Assembly (NCBI GenBank): GCA_000697335.1
Contig: JNEM01006041.1
Coordinates: 1 to 30,844 of the forward strand
Direction: 5' to 3'
From: Conidiobolus incongruus B7586
Taxonomy: Eukaryota > Entomophthoromycota > Entomophthoromycetes > Entomophthorales > Conidiobolaceae
DNA length: 30,844 nucleotides
Position 1 is the stretch's first letter, and every line of letters starts with the position of its first letter. Both the position numbers and the translations under genes were made by a program. The notes beneath the pieces were generated by a model. It worked only from the letters and a program-made list of their open reading frames with translations, did no database searches and had not been told where the DNA came from. Shown here in pieces: positions 1 to 9,946 of the stretch.

Positions 1-368
1 TAACCCACCTTATGTAGTCACTCCTACCGAGGAAATCTACTCTGTAACAACAGCAGGTATATTGCCTAAAATCAATGCTACATGGGCTGGCGGTGTTGAT
101 GGTAGAGAAGTTATTGATCGATTACTTCCAATGATCCATAAGCTATTGAGCCCTAAAGGAGTATTCTATTTGGTCACCATACAAGAGAATCGTCCTAAAG
201 AAATAATTGAAATTATGAAGCAATATAATTTAAATGGACAAGTAATTTAATAATATATTTGATTAAATCTTGATGGCTAATTGAATTATATAGGAAGTAT
301 TGAAGAGATCTGCTGGGATTGAAAAGTATTCTATTCTCAAGTTCACATTTACGGATTTAAATAATTAA
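1..368 (+). CDS. N6AMT1/HemK2-type glutamine methyltransferase, 3' part
   Basis: The 5' end lies outside the window. Reading from base 2, the protein opens with NPPYVV, the catalytic NPPY motif of the HemK family, and continues through WAGGVDGREVIDRLLP and GVFYLVT, which match the C-terminal half of eukaryotic N6AMT1/Mtq2. An intron lies at 242-293 (52 nt; donor GTAATT, branch-like GCTAAT at 276-281, acceptor ATATAG). The second exon (294-368) encodes EVLKRSAG and YSILKFTFTD and ends at TAA, matching the usual family end (S-x-L-K-F-T). Family knowledge: with the Trm112 partner the enzyme methylates the GGQ glutamine of release factor eRF1 in the cytosol. An orthologue is very likely. The intron is inferred from the reading frame and splice sites. 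Confidence 0.9.
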
Positions 369-761
369 TCCTTATTCATACATTATCCTTGATTAATATA
401 GAAATCATTGCAATGGTTATATTTATATTTAATAGTGTATAGACTAATAATTATAATTTTAATAATAAATAATTTATGACATTATATATATTATGAGATA
501 TTTATAATATTAATCATATAGCAAATATTTTTAAATTTGTTATTTTAATCTCAATATCACTTGCTTAATTGACAATTTATATGATAATTAACAAAAATTC
601 CCATACTTTTCACATTTAAAAATTTAGAACACCTCAAATAATTTTTGACTATATAAGGAAACTGATGGCAAATGTTATCATCCGTGATAAACTATTTAAA
701 TACTTCAACTGTTGAGTTAAGGTTATTGACTGATTGATATAATTAATACTCAAGAATAATA
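369..761. promoter_or_regulatory. Intergenic region and promoter of the ERG26-like gene
   Basis: This AT-rich spacer holds the 3' flank of the methyltransferase gene and the promoter of the next gene. A TATATAAG box lies at 651-658, about 104 bp before the ATG at 762, a spacing similar to the other TATA boxes here. No other coding signal is seen. Confidence 0.5.
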
Positions 762-1847
762 ATGTCTAATACAGCAAGTGAAGTATATTTAGTCATTGGA
801 GGTGAAGGCTTTTTGGGTCATAATATTATCTCACAATTAGTAGAAAGAAAGAATTCAACTCATCCCAATATCAAAATTAAATCGTTTGATATTCAAAAAA
901 GGTTCGATTTATCTGATGTTGAAGTTTTTGTTGGTGACATGTGTAGTTATCAAGACCTTAAAGATGCTTGCCAAGGTGTTACTACCGTTATTCAAACCGC
1001 TTCTCCCATTGCTTCCGCCCCCGATCACCTGTTTTGGAAGGTGAACGTTGAGGGTATGAAGAACGTTGTTAAAGTTTGCCAAGATGCTGGTGTTAAAAAG
1101 TTGGTATTTACCAGCAGCGCTAGTGTTGTTTATGGTGGTGAACCTTTGAATGGAGTTGACGAAACTTGTCCCTATCCTGCCAAATTTGTTGATGTTTACT
1201 CTGAAACTAAGGTAACAATAAATTTAATTTTAAATCAATTAATCTTAATTATCCTATAGAGTCTTGGTGAAAAGATGGTTCTTGAAGCCAATTCTGCCTC
1301 TTTGGCCACCGTATCACTCCGTGTCGCTGGTTTATTCGGTATTGGTGATCGTCAAATGATTCCTCGTTTAGTTAACTTGTATGAAACTGGTCAAACTAAA
1401 GTTCAAGTTGGTGACAATACCAATTTATTTGATTATACTTATATTGAGAATGCTGCCTACGCTCACTTATTGGCCGCCGATAAGCTTCCCAGCCCCGATG
1501 TTGCTGGAAACGCTTTCTTCATTACTAACACTACGCCGATTCCTTTCTGGGATATGCCTCGTCGTGTATGGGGTATCCTTGGTTTAGAAAAATCACTCCA
1601 ATTCACACTGCCTTACTCTGTAGGTATTAGCATCGCTCATACTGTTGACTACCTACTATGGTTTATTTCACCCATTAAGAAAATTGAAATTACCTTAAAA
1701 CCCTACGCCATCAGGCACTCATGCTCTAACAGATATTTTAACACTGAAAAAGCTCAAAGTATTTTAGGTTATAAGCCTTTATACACCTTGGAAGAAGGTT
1801 TACAAAAGACCTTAAACCATATTTTAAATGAGAAAAAAGACAAATGA
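762..1847 (+). CDS. ERG26: Sterol-4-alpha-carboxylate 3-dehydrogenase (ERG26/NSDHL type)
   Basis: There are two exons, 762-1211 and 1260-1847, giving 345 residues; the yeast enzyme is of similar length (about 349). The Rossmann motif GGEGFLG (G13, G16, G19) starts near the N-terminus. FTSSASVVYGG (around 116-126) carries the active-site serine, and Y146-SET-K150 is the catalytic YxxxK of the 3-beta-HSD/extended SDR family. VSLRVAGLFGIGDRQ follows in exon 2, and a hydrophobic stretch around IAHTVDYLLWFI fits membrane association. The 48-nt intron (GTAACA...CTATAG) begins directly after the catalytic lysine codon. Family knowledge: it oxidises and decarboxylates 4-alpha-carboxysterols with NAD during C4 demethylation in ergosterol synthesis, at the ER. 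The stop is TGA at 1845-1847. NSDHL/ERG26 is preferred over other 3-beta-HSD-like enzymes on overall similarity. Confidence 0.88.
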
Positions 1848-1912
1848 ATAAATTATCCTTTTTTATAATATGAAAATAATTACGAAATTAAAAATTAAAT
1901 GACTATCAACTC

Positions 1913-1984
1913 GAAGCTGGTGGGACTCGAACCCACAATCTTCAGATCCGAAGTCTGACGCCTTATCCATTAGGCCACAGCTCC
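1913..1984 (-). tRNA. tRNA-Arg (anticodon UCG)
   Basis: Read on the minus strand, the 72-nt gene folds as a full cloverleaf. The acceptor stem GGAGCTG pairs with CAGCTTC (one G-T pair), the anticodon stem TCAGA/TCTGA encloses loop CTTCGGA, and the T stem GTGGG/CCCAC encloses TTCGAGT. The anticodon is TCG, reading Arg CGA. Pol III box A (TGGCCTAATGG) and box B (GGTTCGAGTCC) are intact. There is no intron and no encoded CCA. A T-run on the minus strand about 18 nt downstream can serve as Pol III terminator. Confidence 0.95.
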
Positions 1985-3768
1985 ATGTGTGACTTGTTTT
2001 ATTATAATATTTATACTATAAATGATAATTTAACTATCCTTAATTTGAGCTTTTTCATATTATATTTTCTTTATTTTATCTAATTTATAATGATTTTATT
2101 TTTACAATAATAATTTATAGTTTTAATTAATTACTTATATATTTCATTTAGTTATTTCTCATCTTTACCAATATTTTTCAAATCATATTCATAGTATTCA
2201 ATTTTTATTTCTAAGTTTTGTTGACGTAATTAGAATTCATTCTGTTCAAATCAAAAAAAATTATTAAATAAGGTTATTAAAAAGTATTCTATTGCTTCAC
2301 CCGTATTAATATACAATAATCTAAACTGAACAGCTATATAATTAGTGTCTTTTTGAGCTCTATATTTTGGAATATATATATGAATTCTATAAAACTTGTA
2401 CTTTCATATTAGATTAATTACTGAAAGTGATTTAAAATCTTTCGAATACTGTTAAATAAATCTCAATAATATATCTGATAAAATTTCGCATTATAATATT
2501 CGTGTTTAAAATAATATTTCATCTAAAATATATCTATACATAATCAATTAATGATATCTGAATAACTTTTCCTAAGGTTTTGTGTTAACTATAACTGTTA
2601 TGTTAGTTAAATATTTTATTATTAGTTAATGATTCTATATGTGTATAATACGTTATTTTTTAAATTATCAATATGTCTTTACTCATTATCCAAAAAATTA
2701 ATAAATATGATATATTGGTTTTAGGTGTTAATATTACATATTTTATATAATCTGTAATTAATCAGAGAATATATAAAATTATAAATCTATTCCTTATGAA
2801 TTTAATTCATGTCGTATTCTTATTGATCAATGCTATAATCATCTTAATATTCTATTATATCACTAATATTATTGTAATATAAAAGCCATCTAATAAAGTG
2901 TTAAATATATTATTATTTATATTTGTAATTATATTCGAACTTGATTAAATTGATATACCAGTATTTTAGATTAAGTTAACTGAAATAACTGTCTATTTTA
3001 TTAATCAAACTCATCCTTTTCAGTTGTAATCTGACAATCATCAAACTTGGTTTATGCTTTCCATTATATGACTTTATTTTAGCGCCGCAGACCCTCTTGA
3101 GTCTGAAAAGTTCATGCTTATTCTTAATTTTTAATCTTAAATTGCTACTTAAATAGCTATATATTCTAACAAATTTTGATAATTATTAACAACTATATAA
3201 AGTATGATGATTTAGAAATTAGATTGGTTTTTCAGTATTATAGCCCTATCCACTAATGAAATCTCACATAAACTACATAGTTGGATCAGATTACAAAAGT
3301 GTGTTCTAGTAAAAGAAATTTCTCAAATTTTTCATGATTAACTTTGCTAAACTTTTTATATTTTGATTCTAATAATAAAGAATATATTTTTATGATTCAT
3401 TTTCAATGGATACTTTAAAAAGTATGATGTAACTAAAATTCATTTTTCGGATGGTAACTGTAAATATTTTTAAAATATCATATATTATAATATTTTTTAT
3501 ATAAGTCATTTTAATAGTATATATATACTGTTATTTAAAAATTCTATTTTTAAAATATTTATACCAGTATAAATCAGATATTTCAATGATTATAGCATAA
3601 TTGGATTGGTTATATAAAATAAAAATGATTAATAAGGTAGTGATGATCAATTTGGATTTAGATAGATGTAAACAGAGGGAAGAAGGCTGACTTTAAGTAT
3701 AATAGATATTGAAATAAATACTATGAATATTGAAAATTGATTTTATTGGATATAAGTATACACGACGT
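1985..3768. other. AT-rich gene-free stretch
   Basis: I see no conserved coding signal on either strand. It contains a TGACGTAA element at 2222-2229 and one GC-richer spot at 3081-3105 with a short hairpin (CAGAC at 3088-3092 pairing with GTCTG at 3101-3105). The right end is the 3' flank of the first MIR gene. Confidence 0.5.
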
Positions 3769-4341
3769 TTAACCGAAACGGGTGCCGAATTGGTTGTTTT
3801 GATCTTCACGAGGTCCTTGGAAGGTGGTGACTTCATTGCCACTACGACCACCAACATTGACTTGGATATCGTGAGAGTGGAGCCAAGCACCAGTGTTCTT
3901 GTGTCTTAAGAGGAAGACATCGTTAGCATGCCATTCTTGTCCATTGGGACCTCCATCAGCCTTTTCAACAATCCAAAGGTCATTGGCATCGGATTGTTGT
4001 TCAGTACCAAAGGTAGAGACTTCATTTTGGCCAGAGGAAGGAGATCTGATATCATGGCTATGTAACCACTTGAAAGTGGCCATATGGTGAATACGGATTT
4101 CTTCGCCGTATCTAATAACATCACCAATGTTGCGTTGATGTTCGGGACCTAAAACTTGCCACCAGTCTTCATGTTCGGGTTGGTTAGAAGGAGCATAGAC
4201 GAGTTGTTGGCCGGAACCACCTTGATAATTAACAGAAGAGGAGCGAACGTATCTACCTGTAGCTAAATGGCGAAGACAGATCTTAGAACCAATGTGAACG
4301 CGGTGGTCATCTCCAACGTGGGGGTGTACTTGCCAAGGCAT
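3769..4341 (-). CDS. MIR-domain (beta-trefoil) protein, copy 1
   Basis: This intronless gene encodes 190 residues. Three MIR-type repeats are visible: one centred on RHLATGRYVRSS (about 24-35), one on HHMATFKWLHSHDI (about 86-99), and one on RHKNTGAWLHSHDI (about 143-156). MIR repeats form a beta-trefoil found in SDF2, PMT mannosyltransferases, IP3 receptors and ryanodine receptors. Unlike SDF2, this protein starts MPWQVHPHVGDDHRVHIGSK and has no signal peptide or membrane segment, so it is probably cytosolic. An ATG 18 nt upstream is in frame, but the second ATG is preferred because the paralog at 7121-7693 starts at the same MPWQ. The two proteins differ at about 23 of 190 positions. A minus-strand TATAAATA (4401-4410) and TTACGTCA (4421-4428) lie 60-90 bp upstream. 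Function unknown; ligand binding, possibly to sugars, is a family-level guess. Confidence 0.88.
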   Translation of the reverse strand: MPWQVHPHVGDDHRVHIGSKICLRHLATGRYVRSSSVNYQGGSGQQLVYAPSNQPEHEDWWQVLGPEHQRNIGDVIRYGEEIRIHHMATFKWLHSHDIRSPSSGQNEVSTFGTEQQSDANDLWIVEKADGGPNGQEWHANDVFLLRHKNTGAWLHSHDIQVNVGGRSGNEVTTFQGPREDQNNQFGTRFG

Positions 4342-4420
4342 ATCGAAATATTTAATCAAATAATATGAATAACATTGATTTGATTGAAAAGTAATCGCAG
4401 TATTTATATCCGATTTTTAC

Positions 4421-4428
4421 TTACGTCA
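4421..4428. promoter_or_regulatory. CRE/ATF-type element upstream of MIR copy 1
   Basis: TTACGTCA matches the CRE-like site bound by fungal Atf1/Pcr1-type bZIP factors. It lies 80 bp upstream of the ATG at 4341, next to a TATAAATA box. The same 8-mer precedes the paralog and the PA2G4-like gene. Confidence 0.5.
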
Positions 4429-5909
4429 CATAAAAAGCTTCTATGTGAAATTCTAAAACTTAGTCAAATGATTGGGCTTCGTTTATTGATTTAGCTTGAT
4501 TTAATTAGGTTACCTTTTCATTATTATTGATATTATTGGATAACATGAATATCCATTTTTTGGCTTTGTATCAAAGCTGTAAATATTAAATTATTTAATC
4601 AGTACAACATCATTTTAGCATTTCACAAATATCATTTTAATTAATTGCGGAAATTGATTTAGTAATAAGGAAATACTATGTTTTAACATCTGTTAGTTTT
4701 TCATCAACATGCTTTATATTTATAAACACAAGCTTCTATTAAAACTAACAAAAATACATTTTATTCCGATAAAAACTGTACATTAATGAACTGAATTTAA
4801 CTAACAATTTCAATGCATTTATTCCCAATATGTCTTAGTTTAAATTTAATTTAAATTTTGAACAACTCAATTTAGATTAAATTTAGTTTATAAGTTGCAC
4901 GAAGCCTAGAATTTCTAATATTTGCCAAATGATTGACTATGCATATTAGTATTTTTTTACCATATGTTTGTGAGATTAAAATAGTCAAAATATTTGTATG
5001 TACATTCTTATATCATTAATATTCTGAATACAAATTTTACTCGCTTCTCAATATTTTATTCAGATTTCAATAGAAATTGATATAAAATTTTGAATGGATA
5101 TAATTATTTAGTTGTACAGTTTCAACTTTGATTTTTATGAATTCAAATCCTAAATATCAATTGATAATCACTTATTACAAGATGATTTTCTATTAAACTA
5201 TGATCTATGTTAAAATGTGTGATATGATGGCTAATAAATAATAGCAGTGTATGGTTATTTTGGATTTGACCTGATTACATCATATCAGATGTCCTGCTCT
5301 TGTTTTTAGACATAAATAGTTCAACTGTTTTGAAAATAGTAAAATTTTAATATATATATTAACTGATAATGGCTACTTTTTTATAATTTGTAATTTATTC
5401 TATCTTATTATATTTTTTTATTTCTTTCATTATACCTTATATTGAAAATGTATCCAACTGTTGTATTTTATAATAAGTTTTATAATTTAAAGATTGTTTG
5501 TTAGAAAGGTACTTGTAATATGATTTAATAAATTATTAATCCTTTTATGTCTTAAAACTTACTGCTGAGACATTGTAGCAGAATATTCAAAAAAAACTTC
5601 CTTTTATCTTTATCACTTTTAAGGTTTGAATATTTGATTTAGTGAATGATATATCTAATAAAGAATATGCTTTAATTATAAATTGACAAAGACAGCTTAA
5701 AATAGAAATAATATTAGTTTAACTATCAAATTTAGGTGGGTAGTTAATTTTGAAGTACAACACTACAATCATTTTTATTTGATTTAAAGTGATTGAATTA
5801 ATCAATTTAAATTTCAATGTGTACAAAATATAAATCAAAAAATATAATTCAAAGGCTGAAAAGTTGTATAGCCAATATATCAAATTCAATATATGAATTT
5901 CTATAGGAA
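4429..5909. other. AT-rich gene-free stretch
   Basis: I see no supported gene. The sequence is nearly all A and T, with short poly-A and poly-T runs. The right end may hold the eroded 5' portion of the palmitoyltransferase pseudogene, but its first exon and start cannot be recognised. Confidence 0.45.
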
Positions 5910-6759
5910 ATAGGCCATACTACATTTTATATACTACAATGGTCATTAGCTCTGCTAGGCTCATACACATTTGTTCAATATGAATTCACCCAATTATACC
6001 AATTCACATATGGTTCCTTTGACCAATTGTTGTTCATTTTAATTATTGTATCATTTTATATCATATTAAACTATTTAAGATTTGGTGATCCAGGTACAAT
6101 CACAGGGCAAAATTTTAAAAGTACAGAATCGATATAAATTAGATGGTTTAATCTATTATAAAAAATTTTACTCAACTTGTAAATGAAATCGATCAGCTAG
6201 GACGAAGCATTGTAAACTGTGTAATCGATACCATCTGCTGATGGATTATCACTGTGTTTGGATTGATAACTGCGTAGCTAATAATAACCATCGATATTTT
6301 GTATTACATTTGTTTCTCATGATATCAATGAGTGTTTATGAATATTGCTTATTTTATCATTTGAATAAGCTGAAGATTTCTTCGAGTGTTAAATATATGG
6401 ATGTAGTGACTAGTGAGTTAAAAATTATACAAACTTGATTGATGGTTGTGATGGTTTTACAAAGACATACCCAATTAACTGCTCTTCGCTTGGGTTTAAG
6501 TATTATTAGTTTATCCTTGAATATATCTTTAATCAGTCATCTAATGAGTAAAATCAGAAAGATGACAGAAGACGGGGAGAATAAATGAAATTACCCTCAA
6601 TCTCTCGTTCAAAGGGGAAAGGCTAAATACATTGACTCTGATCAAAAGACTTGCAATAATCCCATCGAAAAGGATGAACACCAAGAAGTTTATTTAACCA
6701 TTTACTATCCTAATCAATTGTACTTTTCTATGATTAAAGATTATTCTTTAATAATTTGA
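5910..6759 (+). pseudogene. Decayed DHHC palmitoyltransferase (SWF1/ZDHHC4 type)
   Basis: Frame fragments spell a DHHC protein S-acyltransferase: membrane-like residues with FGDPGTIT (about 6090-6120), then DGLIYY, then the cysteine-rich domain with RTKHCKLCNR and DYHCVWIDNC (about 6190-6280), then HRYFVLHLFLMIS and a C-terminal tail to 6759. FGDPGT plus DGLIYY is typical of SWF1/ZDHHC4. The frame changes between 6123 and 6142. In-frame TGA codons lie at 6184-6186, 6436-6438 and 6586-6588. The catalytic DHHC reads DYHC, and two further zinc cysteines read Tyr (YSTC for CSTC, NRY for NRC). It sits between the two MIR paralogs on the opposite strand. Intact, the family palmitoylates SNAREs and other membrane proteins at the ER. 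No start codon or promoter could be assigned. A broken gene is much the best reading. Confidence 0.8.
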
Positions 6760-7120
6760 CTCATATGATATTTCCTCCTCCTTCATCACAATCCACAATG
6801 CAAGATAATACCTTAAAAATTAACTAATGCTCCCTTTTATTGCTTTATTCACTTAATTACATATATGGCACCTCAAAATAAATATTTCGCTATTTAATAA
6901 CATATAAATTATCAATGACAAGAATATGTTTGAGGTATAGTAATTATACTATTGTAAAAATTTCAGTTTATCAGTTGGTATGCCACTTTAAACTTAACAC
7001 TCAAGTATAATATTTGATCCATGATGCATATAAAAAAGGCCATGATAAGTTGATATATATTTAAGAAGGTATATCATATAAAAATGATTGTTAGAAGGTT
7101 TATTTAAAATACAAAGTTAT
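6760..7120. other. Short gene-free spacer
   Basis: This is AT-rich sequence between the pseudogene tail and the stop of MIR copy 2. I see no gene or recognisable element in it. Confidence 0.4.
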
Positions 7121-7693
7121 TTAACCAAAGCGAGTACCGAATTGGTTGTTTTGGTCTTCACGAGGTCCTTGGAAGGTAGTGATTTCATTACCAACGAGGC
7201 CACCAATGTTGATTTGGAGATTATGAGAGTGAAGGTAGGCACCAGTATTCTTGTGTCTTAAGAGGAAGACATCGTTAGCATGCCATTCTTGTCCATTGGG
7301 ACCTCCATCAGCCTTTTCAACAATCCAAAGGTCATTGGCATCGGATTGTTGTTCAGTACCAAAGGTAGAAACTTCATTTTGCTCAGAAACAGGCGATTTA
7401 ATATCGTGACTATGTAACCATTTGGAAGTGGCCATATGGTGAATACGGATCTCTTCACCATATTTGACAACGTCACCAATGTTGCGTTGATGTTCAGGGC
7501 CTAAAACTTGCCACCAATCTTCGTGCTCAGGTTGGTTAGCAGGAGCATATACAACTTGCTGACCAGAGCCAGATGGGTAGCTAGCATTAGACGAGCGAAC
7601 ATATTTACCAGTAGCTAAATGCTTGAGACAGATTTTAGAGCCAATGTGAACGCGATGATCGTCTCCAACGTGAGGGTGTACTTGCCAGGGCAT
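7121..7693 (-). CDS. MIR-domain (beta-trefoil) protein, copy 2
   Basis: An intronless 190-residue protein with the same length, start (MPWQVHPH) and end (NNQFGTRFG) as copy 1, about 88% identical by my count. Three MIR repeats are visible: KHLATGKYVRSS, HHMATSKWLHSHDI and RHKNTGAYLHSHNL. There is no signal peptide or membrane segment. Most differences are conservative (R/K, I/V, L/V), so both copies appear to be under constraint. A 122-bp block (7248-7369) is identical to 3896-4017 of copy 1 although flanking coding sequence differs at many silent sites. The flanking noncoding DNA shows no obvious similarity, so the duplication is not recent. A TATATATA lies at 7756-7763 and a TGACGTAA at 7803-7810, echoing copy 1. 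Function unknown beyond the fold. Confidence 0.88.
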   Translation of the reverse strand: MPWQVHPHVGDDHRVHIGSKICLKHLATGKYVRSSNASYPSGSGQQVVYAPANQPEHEDWWQVLGPEHQRNIGDVVKYGEEIRIHHMATSKWLHSHDIKSPVSEQNEVSTFGTEQQSDANDLWIVEKADGGPNGQEWHANDVFLLRHKNTGAYLHSHNLQINIGGLVGNEITTFQGPREDQNNQFGTRFG

Positions 7694-7802
7694 ATTGATA
7701 TTTTCGATATTGTGATTTCAACTTGATATTCATGAACAGGTGAATTACTTTGAGGTATATATACTGATAAATACATTGACCAATAATTGATTTTTGATAC
7801 AA

Positions 7803-7810
7803 TGACGTAA
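7803..7810. promoter_or_regulatory. CRE/ATF-type element upstream of MIR copy 2
   Basis: TGACGTAA is the reverse complement of the element in front of MIR copy 1. It lies 110 bp upstream of the ATG at 7693, beyond a TATATATA box at 7756-7763. Confidence 0.5.
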
Positions 7811-9946
7811 TGGATTGGTATGACTTAATTTTAAGTCATTAATATCTTTTATTATAAATTCTCATTTAAACATTATTCAAAGTGGAATCAATTCAATTTA
7901 ATTATTTTTACTTTAGTATAGTAAGCCTTTTGTTGAAATTATAAAATTTATGTTGAATTAAATGATGTAATTTTTATCTAATTTTATTGAATTTAGTTAC
8001 AGATAATTTATAACCTTAAATTCAATTAATCACTTAATCATATTTGATAGTTATAATAATTAATATTAGAGTTGAGTTTAAAATATATATTACTTATATC
8101 TATATATATCATTTATGAACTTTAATTATGTTCATAGAATCATGAATTACAGTGGCTGATTCATCAATCAAATCAACTTTGATTTAATTCAATTTAAATT
8201 TATAATCAAAATTATCACATTTTATATCTGAAGAAACTTTAATTGTAACATAATACACTTCAACTATTATAATTATGGGTTTATTTTATAATAAACAAAT
8301 ATTATTCATCGATTATAACATTATGAATTCAATAAAAATAAATACTAAAAGTAATAAAACTTGATTTTATTTTTAGCAACTTAATATTCAAAAATGTAGG
8401 TAAAATTTGATATAATATTTTATCGTTCAGGATCTGTTCCTAGTATTATCAAAGTTTTATTAAATATAAATAATAATTTTAAATTATTCAAGTCCAATAA
8501 ACTTGATATATAATTTAATAAATTTCAATGATGATGTAGACAGAAAATTCGAAAATAATCAATGTAACACAAAAATTTGGAAATTATAGACTTCATAGCT
8601 TATGATTACAATTGAATAATTTGGCGCCAAAATACTAGTAATATTGCTATTCTCTAGCAATATTAATCTTAATTAAGGTTTTCTTTCTATTAATTAATAG
8701 AATTCAATATTATAACATATTGAGCTAGTGTATTACACCAATTTCACAACCTTGAATAACAGAATATTATACTCTAATAATTCAAAAAAAGAATCAGAAT
8801 ATATCATTTGATAGATCTAAAATATGTTTGATTTGCTCACCTGAAAAATTCAATATACTTATACTTAATATTGTCTAACTTTTATACAGATTTCATCAAA
8901 GAAATTTAATATTTATTCATCTTTTACAAATGATTTACCATAATAGAATTGAAAATCTCTTGATGCCAATATATATATATATATTGATTCAAGATTTACT
9001 AAAATAATTCAGAACTATTCAATATTATATCAAAGTTTATATTTAATTTGGAATTTTATTCACATACGAAGAGATTTAGTATTTCTTTTATTTGACTTTC
9101 GGTCAATATCTTCCAATTTTATTATGCAAAATAATCTTTTTACAATACATTGTTTAACTAGCAGATATAAACAAACTATATGGTTAATGCCAGAATTTAA
9201 ATATATTGCGTTTGAAATTATGTTATTTCAATAAGTTTTAATCCTATATCTTTAAATATTTTTAACCAGTTATTACCAGACCTGTATACATCATAAAAAA
9301 ATTATATGGTTATTAGAAAAGTGTGGAGAAAAAATTCAACCATTATATTAACTTTTTACTAAAATAAGACGAAATGAAAAAAACATTTTATTGATATTTT
9401 AACAATTGCACTAGTGTGTATTTCATTATACCATTTTCGTCATAATAAGATTGACTGTGATATGTTAAAATGAAGGGTTAAATATGTTGATGATGGTGCC
9501 AATGTTATATTAATTTTTAAATATTAAAATTTAACATTTCGTTAACCATATTTCATAACCAATTTTTAATATAAACTTGATTTACTGATTTTGGATCTAT
9601 GATTGGGTATCTAAAAGATAAAGAAATATTGTACTGTTTTTTATAAACGTTCTTTTGATATATATCTATACAATTTATCAATTAATATGGTGTTAATAAA
9701 GTTCAATAATTTTTAGTGAATACTATCTATGAATTATTAAGTCCAATGTTCATATCAATGTATATTTGCAAATAATTACATTTTTCACTGGTTATTGAAG
9801 CTAAATTAAGCTTCGTATATCAAATAACTAGTCGATTTAGGCTATGATCCATTCCAAGTGTCAATCATCAAGTGTTTTACTTAATCCAATTCAATAAAAT
9901 TAATTTATTGTCATAAAATAGCTTATCATACAACATAACAATTAGA
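7811..9946. other. Long AT-rich gene-free stretch
   Basis: I see no supported gene. Two local structures stand out. TTTGGCGCCAAA at 8620-8631 is a perfect 12-bp palindrome matching the E2F consensus. Just after it is a perfect hairpin at 8639-8665 (11-bp stem TAATATTGCTA, 5-nt loop). A TA-repeat lies near 8970-8985. The right end is the 3' flank of the zinc ribbon gene. Confidence 0.5.

Noticed and set aside
3693-3890. 65-codon minus-strand frame overlapping the end of MIR copy 1
   Set aside because: It is an alternative frame of the MIR gene running into noncoding DNA.
6184-6588. Three in-frame TGA codons as a sign of UGA read as tryptophan
   Set aside because: The ERG26-like gene ends at TGA at the expected family C-terminus. 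The palmitoyltransferase frame also has a frame change and lost catalytic residues, so plain decay fits better.
3769-7693. MIR pair as an assembly duplication
   Set aside because: The copies differ at about 12% of residues and have unrelated flanks, so they are true paralogs.
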